DNA of 64,000 nt. Source: Bacillus sp. OK048. Lineage in GTDB: Bacteria > Bacillota > Bacilli > Bacillales > Cytobacillaceae. Shown piece by piece: positions 54,022 through 62,937 of this stretch. The translations under genes were made by a program, and so were the position numbers. The DNA lies in the NCBI RefSeq assembly GCF_900103525.1, contig NZ_FNHN01000014.1, positions 62,001 to 126,000 of the forward strand. The letters run 5' to 3'. How positions within the stretch are numbered: position 1 is the stretch's first letter; each line of letters starts with the position of its first letter. Below the pieces are notes generated by a model, which saw only the letters and a list, made by a program, of their open reading frames with translations, had not been told where the DNA came from and did no database searches.

Positions 54022-55692
54022 ATGGAAAATACTATAACACTTAAAACAGTAAATGAATTATTAGAATCGGCCTCATTCTTTATTCCATCATATCAACGTG
54101 GATATCGCTGGGATAAGCAACAAGTTCTAAACCTCTTAGATGATATCTATGATTTTATGATGGATACTGGATCAGGTTCATCGGAATTCTATTGTCTGCA
54201 ACCTGTAGTTGTAAGGAAAATGGAGGAACAGAAAAATAAGTTACCAATTTATGAAGTAATAGATGGTCAACAACGTCTAACTACAATTGCATTGATCTTA
54301 ACTTATCTAAATGAAGAACCATACCAACTTACATACGAGATCCGCCCGGACAGTAACGAATTTTTGCTTAATATAAGGAAAGAAATTGATGAAGAAAATA
54401 ATGACAAAAATATTGATTATCATTTTTTTAAACAAGCCTTCTTAACAATTGACGAATGGTTTCATCGACCAAGAGAAAATCGGCGTACTTTAAAACAAAA
54501 GTTCTCAATTGCTTTAGGAGAGAATGTAAAAGTTATTTGGTATGAGGTCGAACCTAAAATAGAGGTTCGGGAGGTCTTTAGCCGCTTAAATATTGGAAAG
54601 ATTCCATTAACGAATGCTGAATTAATTAAAGCATTAATACTATCGAAGACATCAGAGGAACAAAAATTTGAACTTGCTAATGAATGGGACCAAATTGAAC
54701 GTAGTCTTCGGAACGATAAATTATGGTATTTTATTCAACCGACTAAAATGTACACAAATCGGATAGAATTCTTATTTGATATTTATACGAAGAATGTCAC
54801 GAGCAAACATCACGACCCCTTTTTTACTTTTTACCAAATACAAAAGGAAGTACACTTTCAGCAATTATGGTTAACAATTAAATCGTATTTATCTAGATTT
54901 ATAGAATGGTATGAAGATAGGGAGTTATATCATTTACTAGGGTATTTAACACAATATAAATCTATAACAAATTATATGGATCTCTATGACAGTGCGGCAA
55001 TTCTTGAAAAACAAGACTTCCGTCGTGCCTTAAAGGGAGAAATAAGAGCTGAAATAGCTGGTATTTCGCTAGCTGAATTGAATTATGAGGGAGACAAAGG
55101 AAAAATAAAAAAAGTACTATTGCTATTTAATATTATTACAACATTAAAGCAAAAAAACGATGAAGCCAGATTTCCATTTGACCGTTATGTAAAAGAACAG
55201 TGGAGTATTGAACATATACATGCTCAGAATGCAGAAGGACTTAATACAAAAGAGCAGTGGCTTGCATGGCTTAAAGATGCTGTTTATACATTAAAGCAGT
55301 TGGAGCAAGTGAATGAAGAACCACAGTATGCTGAATTAATTGCTCTACTTCAAAATAGTTTGCAAGATAAGAATCTAAGTAAAGATAAGTTTACAGAGCT
55401 AGTTAATAACATCTTGGAAGCGACAGAAGAACAATTTGGCTCTGATATTCATGGGTTGGAAAACCTCGTATTATTAGATAGAGGAACCAATAGCGCGCTT
55501 AGTAATCACTTTTATCCAGTTAAATATCGAAGATTAAAAGAATATGACAAGGAAGGTAGTTTTATTCCTATTTGTACACGGAATACATTCATGAAGTATT
55601 ACAGTACAAAAGTTGAACATTTTCAGTTCTGGACAGAGCAAGATCGTAATGATTATATAGCAGCAATTGAAGAAGTTTTAACAAACTTTTAG
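54022..55692 (+). CDS. DUF262/DUF1524 protein (GmrSD-like nuclease), defence operon gene 1
   Basis: A 556-residue protein. The N-terminal DUF262 domain has the ParB-like pattern FFIPSYQRGYRWDKQQVLNL and VIDGQQRLTTIALIL (DGQQR), the nucleotide-binding/hydrolysis site, with VFSRLNIGKIPLTNAELIKA following. The C-terminal part carries WSIEHIHAQNAEG and LENLVLLDRGTNSALSNHFY, the HxH..N pattern of DUF1524 HNH nucleases. The GmrSD, SspE and BrxU restriction proteins share this plan. GAGGGG lies 6 nt before the ATG. Its stop is 23 nt before the second DUF262 gene, so they are co-transcribed. Confidence 0.88.
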   Translation: MENTITLKTVNELLESASFFIPSYQRGYRWDKQQVLNLLDDIYDFMMDTGSGSSEFYCLQPVVVRKMEEQKNKLPIYEVIDGQQRLTTIALILTYLNEEPYQLTYEIRPDSNEFLLNIRKEIDEENNDKNIDYHFFKQAFLTIDEWFHRPRENRRTLKQKFSIALGENVKVIWYEVEPKIEVREVFSRLNIGKIPLTNAELIKALILSKTSEEQKFELANEWDQIERSLRNDKLWYFIQPTKMYTNRIEFLFDIYTKNVTSKHHDPFFTFYQIQKEVHFQQLWLTIKSYLSRFIEWYEDRELYHLLGYLTQYKSITNYMDLYDSAAILEKQDFRRALKGEIRAEIAGISLAELNYEGDKGKIKKVLLLFNIITTLKQKNDEARFPFDRYVKEQWSIEHIHAQNAEGLNTKEQWLAWLKDAVYTLKQLEQVNEEPQYAELIALLQNSLQDKNLSKDKFTELVNNILEATEEQFGSDIHGLENLVLLDRGTNSALSNHFYPVKYRRLKEYDKEGSFIPICTRNTFMKYYSTKVEHFQFWTEQDRNDYIAAIEEVLTNF

Positions 55693-55715
55693 TTCGGATA
55701 TTACGGGAGGTTATT

Positions 55716-57872
55716 ATGTTAACATTTTGGGATTTAATCAGTTCTTATAAGATTAAAATACCTCTTATTCAACGCGATTATGCACAAGGCCGCATAGATG
55801 AAAAATCTACTGACATTCGCAAACTGTTGTTAGAACATTTAAAAGAAGCATTAGAAAAGAAGAGGCATGTTGACTTTGATTTTATTTATGGAACAGTTAC
55901 TAGTGATGAAAACTATAAAATGCTCATACCTCTTGATGGTCAACAGCGACTAACTACACTTTTTCTTTTATATTGGTATTTTAATGTTAAGGAAAATGCA
56001 AATTTGAAAGAAAAGCTATCAAATTTCTCTTATGAAACACGGATAAGCGCACGCGATTTTACTAGATCTATTGTTCAAGAAGGTATTTCTTTTGAAGAAT
56101 TAAAGAGCATAAGACTATCTGAGATTTTAATTGAAAAAAAGTGGTTTCAATTTCAATGGTTGCATGATCCTACCGTACAGGCAATGCTTGTGATGCTGGA
56201 TGCAATACATGACAAATTTGAATCGTTTGATAGTAAAGTAATCCCGCTATTAATAAATGAGGATTGTCCTATTACTTTTCAATTTTTAGAGTTAGAGGAA
56301 TTTGGATTAGGGGAAGAACTTTATATTAAAATGAATGCCCGTGGTAAGCCTCTTTCAACGTTTGAGAACTTTAAGGCTCAATTTGAACAAGTACTTGAAA
56401 AAGCGGGTTTTAAAGAAAGAAGTAAGGATTTTTCTTTTATGTTGGAAAAGGAATGGACAGACTTACTTTGGGAGTATCGAAGTGCCGACTTTACAATTGA
56501 TAGTGCTTTTGTCGAGTTATTTAGTTTTCTTACAACGTCCATTGCGATTAAGGATAGGACTACACGAAATCCACGTATTTTTTCGGATCCATTTGTAAAA
56601 AAATCGGATTTAGAATTAATCTATAGTCAAAAAGAAAATGTGGATTTTTTATTTAATTCACTTTCATTATGGAAAAGCCAAGAAGAGATAAATAAAGAAT
56701 TTGCTGGAATTGCAAAGAACATTTCATTGTTCACTTCACATAAACAATTATTTGACGCGTGTGTAAATAAAGAATTAAGTCTAATGGAACGAATCTATCT
56801 ATATACCATTATTCAAAAAAAATTAAGTGGTCAAGAAGCTGATTTACTGGACACATTACGAGTCATACGAAATTTAGTTCAAAGAGTTCGTCAAGTGAAT
56901 AGCGGACAATTTAATAGTAACTTACGTTTTGATTCTCTGGGTCCAATTTTTCGTGCCATTGATAAACTAATAGAAACAAATAAACCTGCCTATGAGGCGA
57001 TCCTTTTATTTGAAAATGTAGAGGGCTTTGCTGATACAAGTTGGAAGCAGGAACAGGAAAAAGCCCAATTAATTAAAGAAATACCTGAACTAAAGAACTT
57101 GTTATTTGAATTAGAAGATATACCTTTGCTTAAAGGGGCTATTCACCAACTATTACCTATATTTAAACGCTACCCAAATGAAATAGTTAATTATACCAAG
57201 GCTCTGCTACAGCTCCCAGATACCTTAATTTCACGAGCAATGTTAACAATTGATGATTTTGCTATTCAAATAGGTTGGAGTAATTTAGGACCAAGATATG
57301 TGTTCGGAGGCAGCTACTACCGTGAATTAATTTGGACAAATAACAATGATTTAACTAACTTGTTTACTAATTTATATGAACTACTTATTGCCTCTCCTTG
57401 TGATTCTGTTGAGGAAAAACTAAATTACATAGTTGAAAATAACAATGAGTGGCCACAAACGCATTGGGCATATTATTTTGTTAAATATCCATCTATACTC
57501 AGAGGAAATAAATTATTGTATGCTTACGAAGATGAAGATAAGTATGCAATTGAACGTTTAACTGGTGTAAACCTACAATCAGATCATATAAATCCGTTTT
57601 ACGATGCAGTTATTGAAGAAATTGATGATATGGATATTTGTTCATATGGGACTTCAGCAGTTCGATTAAGTGAAAAGAGCAGCTTGGTGACTCCGTTTGG
57701 AGTTGAATTTGATATCTCTGAAGGATATTGGACATTTGATGGGGATAAGTCAATTGTAAGGGATATAAAAGTGTATGCGGATAGCTTAACTGAAACCGAT
57801 CTTATTATGAAGGGTGTTTTTTTAGTTCGTTATGCTTATGATCTGTCAAAAGCTACCTCTGCGAAACCATAG
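55716..57872 (+). CDS. Second DUF262 protein without recognisable HNH, defence operon gene 2
   Basis: A 718-residue protein. DUF262 motifs are present but divergent: IPLIQRDYAQGR, IPLDGQQRLTTLFLLYWYF and LYIKMNARGKPLSTFENFKA. The latter two-thirds are helical and unfamiliar; no HIxPQ/HNH nuclease motif was found, though VNLQSDHINPFYDAVIEEID near residue 625 is a weak HxN-like spot. It may be the sensor or regulatory partner of the DUF262/DUF1524 nuclease. GGGAGG lies 5-6 nt before the ATG. A 74-nt gap separates it from the SIR2 gene. Confidence 0.82.
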   Translation: MLTFWDLISSYKIKIPLIQRDYAQGRIDEKSTDIRKLLLEHLKEALEKKRHVDFDFIYGTVTSDENYKMLIPLDGQQRLTTLFLLYWYFNVKENANLKEKLSNFSYETRISARDFTRSIVQEGISFEELKSIRLSEILIEKKWFQFQWLHDPTVQAMLVMLDAIHDKFESFDSKVIPLLINEDCPITFQFLELEEFGLGEELYIKMNARGKPLSTFENFKAQFEQVLEKAGFKERSKDFSFMLEKEWTDLLWEYRSADFTIDSAFVELFSFLTTSIAIKDRTTRNPRIFSDPFVKKSDLELIYSQKENVDFLFNSLSLWKSQEEINKEFAGIAKNISLFTSHKQLFDACVNKELSLMERIYLYTIIQKKLSGQEADLLDTLRVIRNLVQRVRQVNSGQFNSNLRFDSLGPIFRAIDKLIETNKPAYEAILLFENVEGFADTSWKQEQEKAQLIKEIPELKNLLFELEDIPLLKGAIHQLLPIFKRYPNEIVNYTKALLQLPDTLISRAMLTIDDFAIQIGWSNLGPRYVFGGSYYRELIWTNNNDLTNLFTNLYELLIASPCDSVEEKLNYIVENNNEWPQTHWAYYFVKYPSILRGNKLLYAYEDEDKYAIERLTGVNLQSDHINPFYDAVIEEIDDMDICSYGTSAVRLSEKSSLVTPFGVEFDISEGYWTFDGDKSIVRDIKVYADSLTETDLIMKGVFLVRYAYDLSKATSAKP

Positions 57873-57946
57873 GTTTTGAAGTAAATCGATTATTATTTTT
57901 TGTTTCAAAAGGCCGTAAAAATCTAATTCTTTAGGAAGTGATAATA

Positions 57947-60430
57947 TTGAGCGAGTTGTTATATAAAAAAGCTATTCAAGCATGTCTGGAAGGAAATGCT
58001 GTACTTATGACAGGAGCAGGTTTTTCATATAATGCAAGAAATATGAAGAATGAAAAATTAGGTCAGGCCAGTAACCTTATTAAATTTCTTTGTCAAACAT
58101 ACAATATACCCTATGACCAAAGTTATTCACTTGATGAAGTAGCGTCATATATATTAGAAGACTCTAAGAAAAGAAAAGATTTTTCTATAACTCAGATGCT
58201 AATTAGACAATTACAGGACTATTATCAAACGAATGTTAAAGGTATTGAAGAAGAACACAAGATAATAGCTAGTATACCATGGACTAGAATCTATACTACA
58301 AATTATGACGATGTATTTGAAAATGCATATTATTCAAAAAAAGGGAAAGCAATAGCAACATTTAATGCATACGATGACACTTCTAAAGTTGCTAAAACAC
58401 AAGCTATTGTTCATTTAAATGGTTATATTAGAAATCTGACTGTTGAGAAATTAAATTCTGAATTTAAGTTGACTTCATTTAGCTACTGGCAAGAAGAATT
58501 TAAGAGAGAAAAAATGTTTGAACTTCTTAAACAAGATTTAGACAACGCAAATGTCATTATTTACATAGGGACATCGCTAAAATATGATTTTGATATTAGC
58601 AAGTTACTAAATGTAGACAGTTATAAGGAAAAAACTATTTTTATTGATAGATTGAAAAGTAATTTTGATATATCAGATAGTAGAAAAAGCTATCTAGGTG
58701 TCCAGATGAAGGTTGGAGTGGAGGGTTTTGCAAAAGATATAATTACTGCTCAACAAACCTTTGAGCCATCTCAAAAAAGTTATGATTTGCAGTGCTTTTC
58801 ACCGATAATATTAGAAAAAAATATCTATGAAGAAAATAATATTCAGTATTTATGGGATTTGTTGTTGTACGGGAAAGTAAATTCAAAAATATTACAAAAA
58901 AACTTAAATAATGATGATTATGTTATATCAAGAGATGAATTAAGTTCAATTAATCCAAGAGAATATAAGGTAATAAATATTCATTCAAATTTGGGAAATG
59001 GGAAAACCATAAGTTTATTAAAGGAAGCATATAGGTGGAGTAAGGCTAATAATGTTTTAATATTAAATAAAGTTAATAAGAATATCACTAATGATCTTGT
59101 TGCAATTTCAAAAATAAAGGGGCATAAGATATTAATAATTGAAAATTATACTTTTTATCAAGAAGTATTAAAGAAAATGAAAATACATCTCGATGATTCC
59201 TATACAATTATTTTAACATCTAGAAGTTTTGTTAATGAGCAATATGAAAATCAAATCCCTATATTATTAGAGGTAGAAAAGAAGGATATTAAAAGTATTA
59301 ATTTAAATTATTTAAGTACGAGGGAAATTAGGAAAATTTCAAATTTGTTGGAGAAATTAAATTTAAATGAGATAAAACAAAAAAATAGTAGTCAGGTAAA
59401 GAAGATAATTGGGAATAATAAGAGTTTATCTAACATCTTATTAGATTTATTACGTTCCTCAGTAATTTCTACAAAAATTGATAATATATATAAGAATTTT
59501 GAAAAAAATAATAGTGCATTACAAATTCTGAGTGCTACAATGGTTAATAACTTTACAAATTTACAAATGGGGTATTCCGATTTATGTTCAGTAGTTGGTA
59601 TAACAACCAATGATATCGAAAATATAAGGAATGAAAATATTAGAGAATTACTAAATATTGGTCATGGAGAGATAACTCTACAATCACCTATTTTTTCCAG
59701 ATATTTAGTTTCAACTCAGTCATTAGATTATCAATTAATAGAAACAATGAAGAAGATTTTAATAAATGCAAATATCCTTGAATGGGAAGAACAAAAACGA
59801 ATTTGTGAAATATTAATATCTCAGTCTAATATAAGAATGGTATTTTCAGGCTTAGAAAGTAGCAAAGAAACAAGTAGTATCTCAGCAAATGTAGTAAGAT
59901 ATTTTGATGATATAGTGGATTTAAGAAATCATAAAAGTAATATATTTTTTTGGTTACAATATGGAATGGCTTGTATGGATATTCATGAATATGACAGATC
60001 AGAAAACTATTTAAACATTTCTTATGATTTAGCTGAACAAAGAAATAAAGAGGGGAAAGAATTTGGTACATTTCAAATTGACACACAATATGCCCGATTT
60101 ATTTTAGAAAAAGATATTTACTCCAGTGAAGAGTCGGTAGGGAGTTGTGAAAAATTTTTATTAGCTAATAAAAAATTGGAAAAGGCGATAAGGCAGAAAC
60201 CAAGTCAAGCAAGGTTAGCTTATAAACAAATGGTACTTTACGAACCTTATCTTGAAAAAAGCCTAATGCACTTTTCTGTGGATGATATCAGTAAGGCGCA
60301 AAATGTAATAGCTAATCATTTAAAAAATAGTTGGTTTATGGATAGTAAGTACGAAACTGAGGAAATTAAAAATGTCCTAGAAAGATGTAGTAAAAAGATA
60401 ATTAAATCTATGGTGAAATTAAGCGTTTGA
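57947..60430 (+). CDS. SIR2-domain protein with P-loop ATPase (SIR2-STAND-like), defence operon gene 3
   Basis: An 827-residue protein. The N-terminal SIR2-like domain (about 1-280) has NAVLMTGAGFSYNARN, RIYTTNYDDVFENAY, AIVHLNGYI and NVIIYIGTSLKYDFDIS: the NAD-binding and catalytic Asn/His set of defence NADases such as ThsA, Dsr and Avs5. It is followed by a P-loop (SNLGNGKTISLL, about 350), a Walker-B-like HKILIIENY and sensor TIILTSRSF, then a long helical, TPR-like C-terminus. TTG at 57947 has AGGAAG 8 nt upstream; the longer frame opens at a GTG inside that site. The gene looks clearly more AT-rich than its neighbours, a sign of transfer. Expected activity is NAD+ depletion. Confidence 0.85.
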   Translation: MSELLYKKAIQACLEGNAVLMTGAGFSYNARNMKNEKLGQASNLIKFLCQTYNIPYDQSYSLDEVASYILEDSKKRKDFSITQMLIRQLQDYYQTNVKGIEEEHKIIASIPWTRIYTTNYDDVFENAYYSKKGKAIATFNAYDDTSKVAKTQAIVHLNGYIRNLTVEKLNSEFKLTSFSYWQEEFKREKMFELLKQDLDNANVIIYIGTSLKYDFDISKLLNVDSYKEKTIFIDRLKSNFDISDSRKSYLGVQMKVGVEGFAKDIITAQQTFEPSQKSYDLQCFSPIILEKNIYEENNIQYLWDLLLYGKVNSKILQKNLNNDDYVISRDELSSINPREYKVINIHSNLGNGKTISLLKEAYRWSKANNVLILNKVNKNITNDLVAISKIKGHKILIIENYTFYQEVLKKMKIHLDDSYTIILTSRSFVNEQYENQIPILLEVEKKDIKSINLNYLSTREIRKISNLLEKLNLNEIKQKNSSQVKKIIGNNKSLSNILLDLLRSSVISTKIDNIYKNFEKNNSALQILSATMVNNFTNLQMGYSDLCSVVGITTNDIENIRNENIRELLNIGHGEITLQSPIFSRYLVSTQSLDYQLIETMKKILINANILEWEEQKRICEILISQSNIRMVFSGLESSKETSSISANVVRYFDDIVDLRNHKSNIFFWLQYGMACMDIHEYDRSENYLNISYDLAEQRNKEGKEFGTFQIDTQYARFILEKDIYSSEESVGSCEKFLLANKKLEKAIRQKPSQARLAYKQMVLYEPYLEKSLMHFSVDDISKAQNVIANHLKNSWFMDSKYETEEIKNVLERCSKKIIKSMVKLSV

Positions 60431-60571
60431 TTTTTAATTGAAGGTTAATATTCTAGTGAAATAAAATGAGTTATTAATATTTCCATTAACTTTTCGATAA
60501 CTGCAAGGATTATGTATTATAACCCATGTTCATAACTAGAAAATGAATAGTTCTTTTACAATAAAACCAAT

Positions 60572-60609
60572 AAAAATGGCATCTGGAATTCTCCCCGATG
60601 CCATTTTTG
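60572..60609 (+). terminator. Terminator of the defence operon
   Basis: AAAAATGGCATC and GATGCCATTTTT pair around 13 nt and end in T residues. It lies 142 nt after the SIR2 stop. Confidence 0.85.
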
Positions 60610-60624
60610 CCTCTTAAATAACTA

Positions 60625-60657
60625 CGGTGAACCGTATCATAAATAAATGAGGAAAAA
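60625..60657. repeat. GAACCGTAYCATAA hairpin repeat, copy 4
   Basis: CGGTGAACCGTATCATAAAT is followed by AAATGAGGAAAAAA. It lacks the T tail of the other copies. Confidence 0.7.
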
Positions 60658-60775
60658 ATAATAATGTATATAAAGGTATTTCTGTTATAATCCTCGAACA
60701 AAATTCCATAAAAAACAAGATAAAAATATTATGGGATTTTCTTAACTTATGTGGAGCGAAAACATTTAAAAAATA

Positions 60776-60828
60776 AGTCACCTACTGTCATACGGCCGGT
60801 TGGAGTCCATGACGATAGGTGACTTGAA
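60776..60828 (-). terminator. Terminator of the SDR/TetR operon
   Basis: AAGTCACCTA and TAGGTGACTT, with inner GTCAT/ATGAC pairs, form a long stem; on the minus strand it ends in ATTTTTT. Confidence 0.8.
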
Positions 60829-60838
60829 TTTGTTTGTT

Positions 60839-61432
60839 TCAATCCTTTAATATTTTCATTAAATTATCAACATTATGATTTAAGTTAATCCCATCTAATC
60901 CATAAGGTAGTAGCATCAAACCGGAAATGACTGAGAAATAGAGCAACAAAAGCTCAGCTGGGTCGCCTTGACTGAATTCCCCTTTTTCTTGCCCCTCTTT
61001 AAAAATGGGGAACATTTGCTCAATAAAAGAAGTGGTTGGATATTGCTGGACAATATCTTTTGCCTTGTCAGGTACTTCATCGGAAATTTGTACTTGCTGT
61101 ATGAGCATAAAGGAATGTCTATTGTTTACATCCAGCATTCTTTTGGTAAATTCTCTGATTTTTTTTGAAGGCGAGCCTTGCATAAGTCCTAATGTTGCAA
61201 ATGCCTTAGCTGTTTCTTCCATCGCATCCTTAACAAGTGCGATAAAAAGCTCATCCTTAGAACTATAATATCGATAGGATAGGCCTTGGCTAATGCCTGC
61301 TTCCTTAGCAATCATGCTCATTTTAGTTCCAATGACTCCTCGGCGAGCAAATACTTTTAGGGCTGCTTTCTTTATTTGTTCTCTCCGTTCATCTCGGAGC
61401 TGGTCCAGTTGGTGATCATTTAATGGAGTCAC
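60839..61432 (-). CDS. TetR/AcrR family transcriptional regulator
   Basis: A 197-residue protein of usual TetR size. The N-terminal helix-turn-helix is REQIKKAALKVFARRGVIGT then MIAKEAGISQGLSYRYYSSK and DELFIALV. The C-terminal ligand domain is variable. GTG at 61432 has AGAGGA 9 nt upstream; a nearer ATG is out of frame. It lies 50 nt after the SDR gene on the same strand, so both share a promoter that probably includes the TAATGAATGAA palindrome at 62407. This suggests autoregulation, with relief by the SDR substrate or a related lipophilic compound. Confidence 0.9.
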   Translation of the reverse strand: MTPLNDHQLDQLRDERREQIKKAALKVFARRGVIGTKMSMIAKEAGISQGLSYRYYSSKDELFIALVKDAMEETAKAFATLGLMQGSPSKKIREFTKRMLDVNNRHSFMLIQQVQISDEVPDKAKDIVQQYPTTSFIEQMFPIFKEGQEKGEFSQGDPAELLLLYFSVISGLMLLPYGLDGINLNHNVDNLMKILKD

Positions 61433-61482
61433 TTTCGTTCATCCTCTTCCATAAGCTTTTTTTACATGATTAATTATAACAA

Positions 61483-62382
61483 TTATTTCAATGATAACCC
61501 AACTTGTTCCTCACTAATTTTCCAAAGTCTTTTTGCCGATTCCCTGTCACTGGCCACGTCTGTCGGTTCCTTCAACTGTCTGTCAGCACAGTATTTACCG
61601 TTAAGACCGGAGACATCCTTCATTTCCGCGAGCCAAATCAATGTATCCGCCCCCTCCTCCGGTGTACGGGAAAAGAGCTTCATGACAGCCATTGTCGCTT
61701 TGGCCATTCTTCCATTGTTTTGATTAAAATTCGTGGCAACCAGTCCAGGATCAAAACAATGAACGGTAATATTTGTTCCCTCCAGTCGGCGTGCCAATTC
61801 AGATGTAAATAAAATACTAGCGAGCTTGGTCTGAGCATACCGCAGTGTTGGGCCTCCCATTAACTTTTTAACTCCCATAAAGAGATGTTCACCATGAATA
61901 TTATCAAAATCAAATCCGTTTTTCACCATCTTGTGCCCATGTGAAGAGGTATTGATCACCCGAGCTGAATCACTTTCCTTTAGACGTTCTAAAAGCAGCA
62001 AAGTGAGAAGAAAAGGTGCCAAGTGGTTCAATGCCCATGTCATTTCCATACCTTCCTCCGTCTTCTGAAGGGTATCGAATAAAGCACCGGCATTATTTAC
62101 TAATATATCAACCTGTGGGCACCTTTCCATTATCTGTTGAGCTACTTGGCGAATGGCCCTTTGAGAGGAAAGATCAGCAATGAAAATATCCACTTTAATT
62201 GGTTTGCTCGTCTGTTTCTTTAATTGTTTAGAAATTTCTTCTGCCCTTCCCTGATTTCTGGCAATGAATCCGATATTTGCTCCACGCGCAGCGAGTGCCT
62301 TTGCTGCTGCAAGCCCGATTCCATTTGTTGCGCCTGTAATCAATACATATTTCTCCTCAAGATTCCATTCTCGTTCTTTCAT
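61483..62382 (-). CDS. Short-chain dehydrogenase/reductase (retinol dehydrogenase-like)
   Basis: A 299-residue SDR. The cofactor loop is TGATNGIG, followed by IARNQGRAEEI, whose Arg suggests NADP(H). DILVNNAGALFDTLQ and the catalytic set INTSSHGHK..YAQTKLA (Ser and YxxxK) are complete, and FDPGLVATNF closes the site. Sequence pattern and length resemble retinol dehydrogenase/WWOX-type SDRs, which often act on lipids or aldehydes; the true substrate is unknown. AAGGAG lies 15 nt before the ATG, longer than usual. It is the first gene of an SDR-tetR operon. Confidence 0.88.
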   Translation of the reverse strand: MKEREWNLEEKYVLITGATNGIGLAAAKALAARGANIGFIARNQGRAEEISKQLKKQTSKPIKVDIFIADLSSQRAIRQVAQQIMERCPQVDILVNNAGALFDTLQKTEEGMEMTWALNHLAPFLLTLLLLERLKESDSARVINTSSHGHKMVKNGFDFDNIHGEHLFMGVKKLMGGPTLRYAQTKLASILFTSELARRLEGTNITVHCFDPGLVATNFNQNNGRMAKATMAVMKLFSRTPEEGADTLIWLAEMKDVSGLNGKYCADRQLKEPTDVASDRESAKRLWKISEEQVGLSLK

Positions 62383-62406
62383 AATTAATTTAAAACACTC
62401 CTTTTA

Positions 62407-62431
62407 TAATGAATGAATAATTCATTCATTA
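62407..62431 (-). promoter_or_regulatory. TetR operator candidate
   Basis: TAATGAATGAA and TTCATTCATTA are perfect 11-bp arms around TAA, 25 nt before the SDR start. Repeats of TGAATGA type are common TetR-family operators. Confidence 0.8.
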
Positions 62432-62542
62432 ATTTTTAAATAGTATATGTTAGTATTTTGGAAAATGCAACATTCATTTTATGGTTTAAATGATTTAAGG
62501 ATAGTTTGGAATTATCCAAGGAATTATGAAAGGAAAGACAGC

Positions 62543-62603
62543 AAAAAAACCTCATTAAGATATAGCGCGGTGAACCGTATCATAAATAGAGGCAGTTTTT
62601 TTC
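62543..62603. repeat. GAACCGTAYCATAA hairpin repeat, copy 5 (fullest)
   Basis: AAAAAAACCTCATTA, a centre with GCGGTGAACCGTATCATAAA and TAGAGGCAGTTTTTTT: outer A/T tails and CCTC/GAGG arms surround an inner CGGTGAACCG palindrome. It is symmetrical enough to terminate in both directions. Confidence 0.8.
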
Positions 62604-62699
62604 ATCAATTATCTTTAACTGTATTATTAAGTAAAGGAGTATTTGAGGTAGTATGTGGAAAATGTTTTTATGATTGCTAACCTAATTTTAAGATCAAGT

Positions 62700-62753
62700 A
62701 CCTGTCATCACCTTTAATTTGTCGAATTCATCGATATTATTAAGGGAGAGACA
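62700..62753. repeat. TTTGTCGAATTCATCGACATTAT repeat, copy 3
   Basis: ACCTGTCATCACC and GGGAGAGACAG flank TTTGTCGAATTCATCGATAT. The arms are less perfect than at 52849. Confidence 0.75.
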
Positions 62754-62764
62754 GTGGATTGCTT

Positions 62765-62890
62765 TAACGGCTCTCTGATCTGAAACTAACCACTCTACTC
62801 TACATTCAGCAGCTTTAGCAGCAGAAACTTGGCGGCGTGCAGTTCCTATTACTCCTTCTCTAGCAAAGGAAGGCAGATCGTCGCAATAAT
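62765..62890 (-). pseudogene. Coding remnant of unknown gene
   Basis: On the minus strand one frame reads DDLPSFAREGVIGTARRQVS then AAKAAECRVEWLVSDQRA, with biased amino-acid composition of a real protein, and then passes into the repeat at 62700. No start codon or ribosome site precedes it. It faintly resembles C-terminal polymorphic-toxin domains, but the family is not identified. Confidence 0.35.
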
Positions 62891-62937
62891 TAGAAGTTTG
62901 CTGGTTTAACTATTCCACTATAAACAGCTGTAATTTC

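Larger units (their letters stand above)
62432..62937. other. Gene-free interval with two repeats and gene debris
   Basis: It contains the fullest GAACCGTAYCATAA hairpin (62543-62603), a TTTGTCGAATTCATCGA repeat (62700-62753) and a coding remnant on the minus strand (62765-62890). No intact gene was seen. Confidence 0.6.
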
